64,000 nt of DNA from Nemophila menziesii (lineage: Eukaryota > Streptophyta > Magnoliopsida > Boraginales > Hydrophyllaceae). The position numbers were made by a program, and so were the translations under genes. Where the stretch lies: positions 6,200,001 through 6,264,000 of the forward strand of contig JARWIR010000031.1 of NCBI GenBank assembly GCA_029959085.1, given 5' to 3'. Positions 23,161-34,633 of this stretch are shown here, piece by piece. Position 1 is the stretch's first letter. The number at the start of each line of letters is the position of its first letter. A model generated the notes under the pieces. The model had not been told where the DNA came from. It was given only the letters and a program-made list of their open reading frames with translations, and did no database searches.

Positions 23161-24667
23161 TGATGTCTCTGGAGACATCATTTTAGGTATTTTAGGAAAG
23201 CTTTTAATCGATATTTACATCTATTATTATATTTTCCTATTTCTTGTCTTGATTTGATGATTTATTATTTTTTAGAGCATATTGGGTTTAATTTATTTAT
23301 TTAGTGTAAAGCTTTAAAGATATATAGTAATTAATTAGATTTCAAATCAATTCCAAGAGATAAAGGAATAAAGGAAGGAAAAGATAAGTATGGAAAGATA
23401 AAGTTGTCAAGTAGATATAAATTTCACTAGCTACGTTCATAAAAGTGATCATAACTCAAGATTGGCTAGGAATTTGGAATAATGGTATGAAGCAAAGTTA
23501 TAGAGCTTTCCGAGACGATCAATTTCGATATAAAGAACACGTCAATCGTAGCAGTATTGAAGAAGTTACGGCCAAACAAAATAGCAACAATTTATTACAT
23601 TTTCTATATGTTAGGGTTACAAATTAGAGTTGGACTAGAAGTCCAATTACTTGCCTCCTACTCCAAGAAAACGTTTTAGGGCTTCCTTAACACCTATAAA
23701 TACATCCTTAAACCATTGTAAACATGTTCTTGCTGAGTTCTAAGCCATATATTAGTATTTGCTTGAATATTAATCCTTAGTATCAAGTTCATCCAAGAAG
23801 CAAGCTGACCTGTAGAGGAAGACAAGAAGCAAGAAGTTGGAGAGTGACAAACTCCTCTTCTACATCTCTACTTCTCTATATTTAGTGTAATTAGCTATAG
23901 ATTTGTGGCTTCACCATATTTCCATGCTTCTATTCTATATATTTTGCTCTTAATTGTGGTGCTATTATTTTGTCTTAAATTTCATAATAGTATTTGTTAT
24001 TTTAATTTATTTGAGCTTGGCGTATATTTGTATTTTGTGTTTAGACTTATTGTTTCCAGCCCTAGATTTGACCAATATTAGGACTATCCTTAGTAATTGA
24101 GTTAACACCTGGAAGGGGGATTCAATTATTGACAACACCACAAAATCGTCTAGTGTACAGTAGTGATCATGACGGGCTTGCCTAACTAGATAGCTATAAA
24201 TGTTTGATTTAACCACCGATAATTACTCAAGGTCCCCTTATCTAAGTCCCCTGTTAGTGGAGAGGTTGCTCCTAAGTCCACCCTGACGGGGGTTAGGTAG
24301 AATTTACAATCCCGGTTAGTATATAATGCTCAATTCACTTTAAGGTTAGAATAACAACTTAGTAAGCTAGACTCATATTAGTAATCCTAATTTATTTGAC
24401 TTACATTCATATTTATTTATCTGCATTCTTATTTATTATTTCACATCAGATATTTATTCATCTATCTTATCTAAATATCTAAATTCGTCTACGCTTATTT
24501 AATACAAGTAGTCTAATGGATTAAATCCCTGCGAACGAACTTTTCTTATCAACTAAACCTGCAAACGATCTGTAATACTTGCAGTGAGTTTCTCGTGGTA
24601 GTAAAGGGTGTGTGCTTTATTATTATCTTTATTTATCTGTTTATTTATCACACCTTTGCCCCCACCA
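23161..24667 (+). repeat. 3' LTR of element B
   Basis: 1507 bp, shorter than its partner. It begins TGATGTCTCTGGAGACATCA, meaning the two arms of the start hairpin are now adjacent and about 27 bases of loop are lost. It ends CCCACCA, then target duplication ATAGC. TATAAATA at 23695-23702. Confidence 0.9.
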
Positions 24668-24672
24668 ATAGC

Positions 24673-25130
24673 TAGCTGGTGTGTAAGGTTTAGCTCTAAG
24701 TCTACCCTGACGGGAGTTAGAGTGCTATTAAATCTCGGCTAATGTCAACATCACCACTCACCCTTATCGATAATACTATTAATTAGTAGCATAAACAATC
24801 ATTAGAAATTCCTCAAGCAACCATCTCTAATTAGTTCATAGCTTTATATTTATTTACTTGTTTACTTTCATTCTTAGTTTAATTATTCTTGTCATTACTT
24901 TCTTAGTTGTTAAAAATTGTAAACGAAACAAATAATTTCCTATTTGACATTTAGTATTTGGTTATATCCATTACAAGTTTCACGCATTTGTACTAGTTTT
25001 AACATCATTAGTCTCATAGATAATCTATGTGGAAAACCATAACCCTACTTATCAATTTTACTTGTCTTTGATCCGTACACTGCAGAGTGTCACCCTATTT
25101 TATTTTTGAATTATTATATCACATACTAGG
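24673..25130 (+). repeat. Right part of old LTR remnant D
   Basis: Continues the LTR interrupted at 3179. The ACCCTGACGGGAGTTAG motif near 24702 and a closing region (GATCCGTACACTGCAGAGTGTCACCC and following, near 25070) resemble the U5 end of the Athila LTRs. The outer boundary near 25130 is approximate. No gene. Confidence 0.6.
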
Positions 25131-25299
25131 GGACAACACAACCCAAATTTTTGCTAGTCGTCAAAGACATGATGGCAAGTCGTAAAATTTGGCTTACAAT
25201 GATAGTTAAACTGCGTGTGAGCGGAATTCAGGCAGGTAAAGTTAGAATTCACTCTGTAAAGATTACTCAGTTCATGTTGATTCCAAATGTTACAAAGGT

Positions 25300-28200
25300 G
25301 GAATCTCGCTTATATGGGATAACTTGGATATAACTATTCGAGTACTCTCTAGTGGCCGACAAGTGATCAATATAGAAGTGGGACAATCGAGGTGTGATTC
25401 ATAGGTATTCTCGACAATTTATGTGGGCACTAACTCCAAAGAGAGGAGTTATGTAATGCGCTTAATCAATCATTTTATGACTTAACTATGTTGTGATTAG
25501 TTGTAGTGAATTTCAATCAAATAGGTAAAGAAGAAGATAAATAGGGAGGGTTCGTGGATGTCTCGAGACAAATGGAAAAGTGTGAAGAGTGGAGACAAAT
25601 TTGCGGATTGGTTGATTTGGGGTTGCATGGGACAGATTTAAATGGTGCGACTCTTGAAATACACGTCAACGTATTATGGAACGCCTGGACAGATCTTACA
25701 TAAATACATAATGACAAACTCTTTTCCCAAATGCACGGGTTATTTATCTAGTGCATGTACACTCGGATCATATGTCAATCTTGATTCGAATATGTCCTTT
25801 TCAAAAAACTTAAAGTACATACCAGCCGGTTTTGTTTTAATGCTACTTGGTGTCTACATAAAGACTTCCATAATTTGGTAAGGTAAAATTGAATGGTTCT
25901 CAAGTCTGATTTGGATCACGAATCACATCCATTCATGAACATTTAACGAAATGGAAAGTTGATAATTTTGGGGATCTTAACCGAAAAAGTATAAACTTAG
26001 CAGGCAGATTAAGGGGCTTTCAGAAAGCTTTACATATATTATATAACTCATCATTTTGTCGCTTTGGGTATTCGGTTAATGAAAGAGTACCCAGAGTGTC
26101 TTGGAGCAGGAGGAAATAATGTGTTTTCAGAAATCGAAAGAGAAATGAATTATTTTAAGAGAGCATAACATAGGTTTCTATCATCTGTCAATGATTGTAA
26201 GGAAAAAGATATCAAATTGCATAAGATTGTCGAAGCTAATGAATAATGGGTTGAATATGAGAAAGTTTTAAGAAATTTGGTTTGTGAATATTTTGAGCAG
26301 TTATATGAGGCGTGAAATTTTCATAGTTGGGTCTTTTATCTTCCACAAATTAGGTGTATCGAGGAGGATGTTATTTCATATTTGAGTTCTCTGTAATCTG
26401 ATAAGGAGATCTGAGATGCGGTGTTTCAGTCGAGGTCGATGAAAGCACCAGCTCAGATTGTATGTCTGTAGCATTTTTATCAGAAATATTTCATGGTTTG
26501 GGAAGCTATAGAGGCAGGTTCTCTTCCACCAGAGCTGAATGGAATGCTTATTCACCTTATTTCGAAGGTCCCTGATCCTAATGAGGTAAGTTTAATTCGA
26601 CCTATAAGCCTCATAAATTGTTCTTGCAAATTTATTAAGAAGGTTATGTTAAACAGACTTAAGCCCTTTCCGCTGATATTATTGGTCCTTGTCAAAGCAG
26701 CTTTCTACCAGGACTGTTTACCACAAATAATATTGTGCTTTTTCGCGAAGTGGATCATTGAATGAGCCAACTCAAGGGAAAAAGGGAATCATGGTGATAA
26801 AGATCGACCTTTGCAAATAATTTTTTTAATCCATTCGGAGTTTATTGTAGATACAATTAGACACTTTGGATTTCCCGAGCGATGGGTGTCTTTTACCATG
26901 TCAAGCATGGAGGAAAATGAAACGCCGGTGTTTTGGAATGGCGAACCCTTGCAACCATTTAAAGCATGCCGAGGTATTCGTCAAGGGTACCCACTCTCGC
27001 CCTTTATATTCATCAATTTCATGGAGCGACTTTCTCTTCTTATATATGAGATGTGTGGTAAAGGAAGACAGAAGCCAATTTAGATGGGGATACAAGGTCC
27101 TAAACTGTCTCATATATTTCTCGCTAACGATTTCATTTTGTTTGGGTAAGCCTTTGTTTCGTAGGTGAATGCAATACACGAGACGTTGGGCATCTTTTTA
27201 AAAGAATCCAGTCGTACTATAAGTGTAGAGAAGTCACTCATATATTTGTTGAGAAATTTTTTCGAAGATGGTTTATCAAGAGAAGGTGGATATGAGTAGT
27301 TATTGCCTTAGTGAGTCTTTCAGAACCTACTTGTGAATGCCTATGCAGTCAAGGCATCTATCCAAAGGTTTCTATTAGAGAATCATGGAAATAATGATGG
27401 GTAAATTAGCGGCATGGAAGGTCAAAACATTGTTGCTAGCTGGACGAGTTACATTTGCACAATCGATCCCGTGTGCAACACCTACCTACCAAACGTAAGT
27501 AATGAAGCTTCTGGTGTATGTGTGTGAGAAGATTGACCAGATTGTCAGGGATTTCATATGGGGGTCAACGAGTGATAAGAAGAAATCACTAGGTCTCGTG
27601 GGAACAATGTGGCAAACCATAGTCGGTACAAGGGCTAGGAATACACAATGCTAAAAATTATAACGGTGCAATCCTAGCGGAACTTGGATGGAAACTTCTC
27701 CAAGATCATAAAGTGGCGTGGGTTGAGGTATTTAAGAATAAATATTTCAAAGATGTGTTGTTACAAACGGAACAAAAGTCAGTGACTTGAATGTGTGTAA
27801 GGCGATCCTCGGAGGAACGAGACTACTTAAGGAAGGTGTGGTTTAGATGGCTGGTGTGGACGAAACTAGATACTTGAAAACATGAGTCCTCAGGTCAATT
27901 CTCTGTCAAATCAGGGACTAAATATATTAATAATAGCCCGACAGATGCGAGTTTTATTGGGGAAAGCTTAGGCGAATAAAATGTTCACAGAAGGTTAGAT
28001 TCATATTGTGGAGAATTGCGTGGAACAGGCTCCCCTCCGTGGAAAACCTGTTCTGGTGAGGTGCACTCGAGAAAAGGGTGTAATCAAGCTTTTCGGACCC
28101 CCCGAATTGATTGTTTAAGGAGAGACACGGTGAGATTGGCCACCAACTTTGTACTAGCACGAGGAAGGAGCGTGACGACGAGGTTATTGTTTCTGCGAAA

Positions 28201-28760
28201 TGCTCATTGGTAAGATTGCTGCAACCTCAAGGCTGCAACAAACTAAATGTGGATGGTAGTTTTGATTTGGTGAGTAGAAAGGTTGGGATAGGTGGGTTAT
28301 TAAGATACGGAGATGGATCGTTCATAGCTAGTTTTATCGGGCCTTGTGTGGTAGAGCCTTCTTTTCATTCTAAAACTTTAGTGTTTCATTATGAACTAAG
28401 ATGGGCGGTCAAAAGAGGTATTAAGAATCTATTAATTGAAACCGATTCGATGGAGTTTCATGCCCTAATGAAAGACGGTGGTAGTTCTAATAATAAGGCT
28501 TGTCACATCGAGCGTGATTGCACTAAGATACTACAAGAAAACCCAAAGTTTGAGGTAAATTACATTTATCGTAAGGTGAATATGTGTGCGGATATGCTGG
28601 TAAGAAAAGAACCAGACGTATTAGAGACCCCATGCGAGTATGAAGACCCATGCAAGTATTTGTGGAGCAGTATAATAAGAGATAGGAACCGGCTTGCGAC
28701 TCATAGGATTGTTTTAGACTCCCCTTGAGGTGTTAATTAATTTTACCTAACGTTTAAGCC
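25300..28760 (+). pseudogene. L1-type LINE remnant (endonuclease, RT, RNase H-like)
   Basis: Translated in shifting frames it follows the order of plant L1 elements. An endonuclease-like stretch is at about 25330-25680 (phrases like CGLVDLGLHG). The linker at 25970-26300 has NLAGRLRGFQKAL. RT is at 26490-27080 (HLISKVPDPNE, RPISLINCS, GIRQGYPLSPFIF). The thumb is at 27390-27760 (KLAAWKVKTLLLAGRVTFAQS, FIWGS). A C-terminal RNase H-like domain is nearly open at 28200-28728 (LNVDGSF, ETDSMEFHALM). Many frameshifts and stops; the FADD-type catalytic box is disrupted by the stop near 27080. Dead copy; ends not defined. Confidence 0.85.
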
Positions 28761-29744
28761 GCCGATGTATGAAAAAATATTCCACGTTATATCTATATAA
28801 TAAAGCAGAATGAAACCTAACTTTCCCTATTTATCCTCAAATTTCCATATTCATCTCATAATTCCCCTATTTGTCTCATAATTCCCCATTCATCTCATAA
28901 TTTCCCTATTTTTTTATTCTTTTATTTATTATATACACATACGCATGGAAATATCAAATAATATATAATCCTTTTAACCTTCATATAAATAAAATTATAA
29001 AAATTCGAATTAACTTTAATATAAATAAAATTTATTCTTTTTTATAAAAATTTATAAAGTACTAAAAAATTTAAGATTTTTTTCAAAATTTATTATAAAA
29101 AAAGTTCAACTAGATATAATATAAAATTAAACAAAATCACTTTACATTTCAATATTTAAATTATTTTTTATTTCTTTTATTTCTTTATTTTTAATCTCAT
29201 TTGAAACATGAACATTATGATAATGACAATGAGACCGTGATATCTTTTTTATCTCCTATAATAATAATAATAATTTTTCAATTAATTTTTTTTGTGACTT
29301 AAAAACTTAATTAGTAGAATATCTTAATCACCACAGATAAATAAAGCCTTATCACCTTTTGGTAAACTTTTTAACGTAAATGGTATATTTCCTTTACATG
29401 CATTAGTTTACATTATAATTAAAATACAAAGATAGTCCTTAAAAAAATTAAAATACAAAGATAGTTCTTAAAAAAATTAAAAAAATGAATAGAAAAGATT
29501 GAGCAATGTTTCCCTCGAGGGGTCTAATTTACAAAATGAGTCCCCTTTATGCAAAAATATTATAAATTGAAGACCCCTAAAAACATCAAAAAATTGGAGG
29601 CCCGAAGCGGTCGCCTCTTCAACCTGCCCTGGGCCTTCCCTGTATAATTTACTTACTATATTGATTCATGACTTGAATTGATAATATATTTTTTAGGATT
29701 AAAGGACCAAATGTTGAATAGGATTAAAATGAACCTTGAACCTC

Positions 29745-31165
29745 AACCAATTAACCATGACCTCAACTTCATAACTATTATTTCTTTAACCTTAACCCTA
29801 TCCTTGACCTTAAATTTAACCTTAACCTTAATCTTAACCAAAACGTTAATCTTAACCTTAACTTTAACCTTACACCTTAAACCTTAAACCCTAATCTTCA
29901 TCTTAATCTTAACCTTTAATTTAATCTTAACGCCTAAACATATAGCCTTAAACCTTACATCTTAAACATTAAACCTTAAACCTTAATCTTCACCTTAACC
30001 GTGACTTTAAACTTAACCCTCAACCCTTAAACCTTTAACCTTAACCCTTAAACCGTAAACCTTAAACCTTAAACCTAAAACCCTAACTTTTACCTTTACC
30101 TTCACCTTTATCTTAACTTTAAACTTAACCTTAAGCCTAACCTTAACCTTGATGTTGAAACTTAACCTTAACCTTTAACCTTGAACCTTAAATCTTAAAC
30201 CTTAACCTTAACCTTAACTTTAACCTTAAATCTTACACCTTAAACCTTAAACCTTAAACCTTAAACCCTAATCTTCATCTTCATTGGAACCTTAAATTTA
30301 ATCTTAACGCCTAATCATTTATCCTTAAACCTTACATTTTAAACATTAAACCTTAAACCTTAATCTTCATCTTCACCTTAACCTTAACTTTAAACTTAAC
30401 CCTTAAACCTTTAACCTTAACCCTTAAACCCTGAAACTTAATCCTAAAACCTTAACTTTAACCTTTACCTTCACCTTTATCTTAACTTTAACCTTAACCT
30501 TAACCATAAACTTAACCTTGGCGTTAATACTTAACCTTAACCTTGAGCCTTAAACCTTAATCCTTAACCTTAACTTTAACCATGACCTTGAATCTTAAAC
30601 CTTAAATCTTAAACCTTAACCTTAACTTTAACCTTAAGTCTTACACCTTAAACCTTAAACCTTAAACCCTAATCTTCATTTTCATTGTAACCTTAAATTT
30701 AATCTTAACGCGTAAACATTTATCCTTAAACCTTAAATCTTAAACATTAAACCTTAAACCTTAATCTTCATCTTCAACTGAATCTTAACTTTAAACTTAA
30801 CCCTTACACCTTTAACCTTAACCCTTAAACCCTAAACCTTAAACCTAAAACCTTAACTTTTACCTTTACCTTCACCTTTATCTTAACTTTAACCTTAACC
30901 TTAAAAATAACCTTAACCTTGACGTTAAGACTTAACCTTAACCTTGAGCCTTAAACCTTAAACTTTAACCTTAACTTTAACCATGACCTTAACCTTAAAC
31001 TTTACCTTAAAACTTTAACTTTAAACCTTAACCTTAACCTTAACCTTAACATTTAACCTTGAACTTTACCTTAAAACTTTAACTTTTAAACCGTAAACTA
31101 ACATTAACCTTAACCGTAACCTTACCATTAAACTTAACCTTAAACTAAACCTTAACCCGAACCCT
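29745..31165 (+). repeat. Degenerate telomere-like CCTTAA(A) array with higher-order period
   Basis: About 1.4 kb built almost wholly of CCTTAA, CCTTAAA, CTTAAC and CCCTAAA-like words on the + strand, related to but not identical with the plant telomere unit CCCTAAA. A longer unit recurs: the phrase AAACCCTAATCTTCAT occurs near 29886, 30264 and 30664, with the order of following words conserved (period about 380-400 bp, about three units). The array is strand-asymmetric (C/T versus G). Confidence 0.85.
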
Positions 31166-31189
31166 TAATCCATTATCATTTTGCCAGCA

Positions 31190-32640
31190 AAGCTCGGGCA
31201 TGGAGAACTCTTATTTTCAGGAATATCTCAAGTTCCTCACTTCTACTAGCAAGTGAGTATTAGTACATTTATTATTTTTTTGCTTTCGTCTTTTTCCTCA
31301 CTAATTAAACGTGAAATCAACATGGAAGAGTTGAAAGGATTTAAGGGTATTAAAGTGAAGAGAGCTACTTATATTCTTGAATTACGTGAAGATTCTCCTA
31401 ATCCATTCAAGTCTGTAAGGTCTATATTTTTCTTTTGTATTGTGATGGATCATGCATGATAGTTTTTGTTGTTTGTTTTTAACAGCTTGACGAGATGGAA
31501 AAAATTGGTAAATCTGCGAAGTAGGTATTGTTTTAAACTTAGGTAGTTACTTTCTAACGTTGTATCAGAAATGTTTATTTTTTGAGTGATGTTAAAAAAA
31601 GAATCTCTTAATGGTTACAGGTGAAAATTATGATGAATAGGATAGTTGGAGATCTTTTCAGTTTTTTGTAATAATTTCATATGTTTTTTGTAACCAGGGA
31701 TATATGAAGTAAGGACAGCCGGAGATCTTTTACTTTTTTGTAATCACTTCATATGTTTTTTGTAACCAAGGATATATGAAGTAGGGACAACTAGAAATCT
31801 TTTTAGATTTTGTATTAGCTTCATATGTTTTTTGTACACAAGGATATATGAAGTGTTATTGTGATTAATTCATAAAATCACTTCATATATCTACAGTTTA
31901 TCCCACAAAGGCCAAAGTGTATGATATGAATGTCATGTAAATCTTTAATATTGCCTTTGGGAGGAAAATGCTTTTAATTAAAAAAAATTGTATTATATAT
32001 GTCTCAAAAGTTTTGATTCAACTATACACGCGGAAGAATTGTTCATCTCAGCTGTAAAGAGCTAGATAAAAATTGGAATTTGCACTAAACTGTATCAGTT
32101 GAATGTTAATATTATGGTGATAATTTGCAGAAAGGAGGAGATGCAAATGCAGCGGATCATACAAGTCAAACAATACACTGGTGTGCAGTTTGAGGTGTAG
32201 TTCAAGTTGCTGAGCTTTTAGTACAAGAAGGTGGCATGTAAGATTTGGGTTTGATTGATCAGTGTTTATAATTTCTTTCTAATTTTGGGTGAAATGCTTC
32301 ATTGGTACATGTATTATGGGAAATGACAAAATATATTGCATCGTTGGTCCCCGTATTCATATACTTATTGTTCAAATGTGATAAACCGTTTTAACTGTCT
32401 CCGTTTTCAAATTGGAAAATCTACAAGGATTAGTGGTCCAACATAAATTGAATAATCTGTTTCATGTAGCACTACTTGAAGAATCAGGTTTCATTATGAT
32501 AATAACAGATGTTCAAGTGGAGCCAAAATGGGGTTGCGGTTTCATCGTATTCTATTAAGAATGAGGTCGAGGAGCAGTTAAGTGCCAGATGAGATGGAGA
32601 ATTCATAATTGAAAATAATGCTAGGTTTTTCAGTTGGTTA
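31190..32640 (+). pseudogene. Unidentified captured exon-like fragments inside the Helitron
   Basis: Stretches with coding character are bounded by plausible splice sites. One runs from about 31321 (ATG...) to 31417, encoding a segment with KVKRATYILELRED, and is followed by GTAAGG; an acceptor at about 31483 leads to LDEMEKIGKSAK and then a stop. Later fragments near 32130-32240 and 32510-32620 follow AG acceptors. I cannot name the source gene. Position within the Helitron suggests transduplicated gene pieces, a known Helitron habit. Confidence 0.4.
31627..31842 (+). repeat. 72-bp tandem repeat, three units
   Basis: The phrase GATATATGAAGT starts units at 31699, 31771 and 31843. The preceding unit (31627-31698) is recognisable by TTCATATGTTTTTTGTAACC. 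Period is exactly 72. It lies in a putative intron of the captured fragment. Confidence 0.8.
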
Positions 32641-33162
32641 TAGTGAATAAGTGATATTTTTCAGTTGGTCATTCCACAATAAAAAAATCATAATGTTTCA
32701 TTAAGTTAGGGATGGCTTATGTTTCACTTTTTTTTTAATTCATCGCAACTCTATGGGAAATTTTGTGGTTGTTATTTTTTTTTTTTTAAATGTGGAATTG
32801 GGTGGAAACTCATTAGAGAAAACACAAAAAAAGTCCTCTTTTGATTTGTTTAGTTTTTCTTCTTAATTTCTAATTTTACTGTACTTCTAGACATATTTCA
32901 TGTTATTTAAAATAGCAAATTATATACATTTTGTAAAATGTCACATATATTCGTGGATTTTTTAAAAATATTCTTAAATAAAATCTGAAAAAAAATGTAG
33001 GATCAAAGGTAAAATCCGGTGGTTAAAGAGAATTTTTATGTTCTTCATATATCACCTAAGGATTTGAGAATCGTCAATATTTTTTGTTTTATATGTAATT
33101 TTTTTAGCTCAATTCAATCATCGACCTTTCTTATTATTGCGTAACTTTTTTTAATCATCGAA

Positions 33163-33189
33163 GTGCCTTAAGGCACAGGTAATACCTAG
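33163..33189 (+). terminator. Helitron 3' hairpin and CTAG end
   Basis: Perfect palindrome GTGCCTTAAGGCAC, then AGGTAATAC and CTAG. The hairpin marks the end of rolling-circle transfer in Helitrons; it is not a transcription terminator. Confidence 0.8.
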
Positions 33190-33258
33190 TAATTATACAT
33201 AGACCAATAGTATATTTACTTTTTCTTTTCTATAAAAATTCTAAACTTAAAACTTCTT

Positions 33259-33626
33259 TCACTTTTTAAAAACTATTTCAAATAAACTACTATTCATAGT
33301 TAAATTTTCATTTGATGCAGGTGAATTTGTCATGGCAAATGGATTTGGTGGCATTCTTGGAATTTCATCTCCTTGTATCATTTGAATGACTGCTTTTAAG
33401 GAAGGACGGCTTGATGGATACCACTGGATGCACCAAAGTCCCACGACGACTAGATTCTTAAATATCTTATTATCGTCTTTATTCTCGATTTTGATTTCTA
33501 TTGCTATTTCTTCTCCTTTCTCCAATTGATTGTACATCCATTCTGGAAAGTATACTTGGCTATTATCTTTATCTGAACCATGGAAACTCTTCCTCCCTTT
33601 AACTATGTCAAGCAACAACATGCCAA
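33259..33626 (-). pseudogene. C-terminal kinase part of an LRK10L-type receptor kinase gene
   Basis: Encodes kinase subdomains IX end to XI: GMLLLDIVKGRK, the family-typical QVYFPEWMYNQLE, GLWCIQWYP and the conserved Arg in SRPSLKAV, then a short Ser/Asn-rich tail and stop at 33259. This matches the LRK10-like / PR5K-type receptor-kinase subfamily with WAK-type extracellular domains. The reading frame continues across the copia insertion into 40006 and leftward residues (DIYSF joined to GMLLL), so this is the 3' end of the same gene as 40006-41640. Separated from its promoter by 6.4 kb of retrotransposon. Confidence 0.85.
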
Positions 33627-33631
33627 AGCTA

Positions 33632-34398
33632 TGTTATCATTTGGGACTTTACCCAAGTGAAACTGCTCACTTTAGCTCAATTTTTAAGTGGGTCATGGAC
33701 CTCTTTATAGGTCAGGACAAAGACAAATGTTGTTCGTCTTACTTTGGTAATGAATTTCATGTATTCACTTGTGTAAAACAAATGGAAGGTGAATGAGAAA
33801 TTGAGTGTTAAATGTGAGGTATATGAAGAGTTTTGGAAAAGTAAGGAAATAATAGTCAATTAGCTTAGCACTTAAGGACTGGGCCTTTGGGGGCACCAGC
33901 TTTTGGGCCTGGGCTTGGGCTTGGCTGGACTATATTTTGTAAAATTAAAACGTTATGTCTTTAACGTTCTAGTTTTTTAAAATCTTCTGTCTTCTTACTC
34001 AAACGTCATCTCCTATGTCTGAAACGTTGCAGGTCAGTTTTAAACAGGTGCTTCTACACCTATAAATACTTGGCCAAAAATCATTTTCATAATTCAATAT
34101 TTTTTTTCACAAACAAATATCATAAAAGAGAGAGATTAAACGCCATTTAAAGTTCGAAGTTCTGCAGATTTTCAAGTGTCTGATATTTGCAGTGTTGATC
34201 ATTGTATCCTGGAGGTTGAAGCCATTACAAAACGAAAGACATCAGTGCGTGGCTAATAAACCTTAAAGACATAGGATCCAATCCTAGCCTCGATCAGTAA
34301 CAGATTTTCTGTTAATTTTCATTTCTGTCATTTCTGCATTTTGTTTTTTTTTCCTCCATTTTTGCTTTCTGAATCAAAATAAATCACTGGAGATAACA
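33632..34398 (+). repeat. 5' LTR of the copia element
   Basis: TGTTATCATT...GATAACA, 767 bp; the ends form a short inverted repeat (TGTTATC/GATAACA). TATAAATA at 34061-34068 is the probable core promoter. Confidence 0.93.
34061..34068 (+). promoter_or_regulatory. TATA box of copia 5' LTR
   Basis: TATAAATA in a CACCTATAAATAC context, the same local context as in the gypsy LTRs here. Confidence 0.6.
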
Positions 34399-34633
34399 AT
34401 TTAAGGTCTATTACTTCACAAGTTGTTTTGATTCAGAAATTGTTTTTCCAACTGTTGAATCTGAATTCTAAGTTCTACAACAAGATCTAAAAACTTGGGA
34501 CTTTAATCTGCCTAACAAGAGCTAAACTCTTGGGAAAGATAAGAATCTAGATATTCAGTTGTAAGACGATTTTATTTTATACTTCTACTGTATCAAATTT
34601 CATCTTCTGTTTTGTTTTCTTGAAAGTAACAGA
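34399..34633 (+). other. Leader of the copia element
   Basis: 235 bases between LTR and gag ATG. No recognisable iMet-type PBS at the LTR junction (sequence begins ATTTAAGGTC). Nothing else identified. Confidence 0.5.

Larger units (their letters stand above)
3185..24667 (+). mobile_element. Athila-like LTR retrotransposon B, deletion derivative, interrupted by element C
   Basis: Complete ends: 5' LTR 3185-4751, PBS 4758-4775, decayed gag-protease-integrase tail 4880-7136, non-coding 3' region, PPT 23146-23160, 3' LTR 23161-24667. A perfect 5-bp target duplication ATAGC flanks it (3180-3184 and 24668-24672). Without element C it is about 8.6 kb. Reverse transcriptase, RNase H and the integrase core are absent, and the extra ORF expected after the motif at 21114 is not open. 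It must be older than C, which lies inside it; its LTRs differ by many substitutions and several indels. Tat/Athila-type assignment rests on the PBS, PPT and gag/protease similarity to C. Confidence 0.9.
28792..33189 (+). mobile_element. Non-autonomous Helitron, about 4.4 kb
   Basis: The left end is 5'-TC (TCTATATAATAAAGCAG) preceded by A (28791). The right end is a 14-base palindrome GTGCCTTAAGGCAC (33163-33176), nine spacer bases, then CTAG (33186-33189) followed by T (33190). This is the textbook layout of a Helitron inserted between A and T without a target duplication. No RepHel-type ORF is present, so it depends on a helper. Cargo: AT-rich DNA (28800-29740), a telomere-like array (29745-31165), exon-like fragments (31190-32640) and a 72-bp tandem repeat. 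It lies between the LINE remnant and the receptor-kinase gene. Confidence 0.8.

Noticed and set aside
29560..29645. Possible transposon right end (CCTGGGCCTTCCCTG) in the Helitron
   Set aside because: No matching left end located.
29678..29887. ORF rich in Leu-Thr repeats
   Set aside because: Frame through the telomere-like array; no coding evidence.
29745..31165. Genuine telomere or recent interstitial telomere
   Set aside because: The dominant word is CCTTAA(A), not the plant CCCTAAA unit, and the block lies inside a Helitron.
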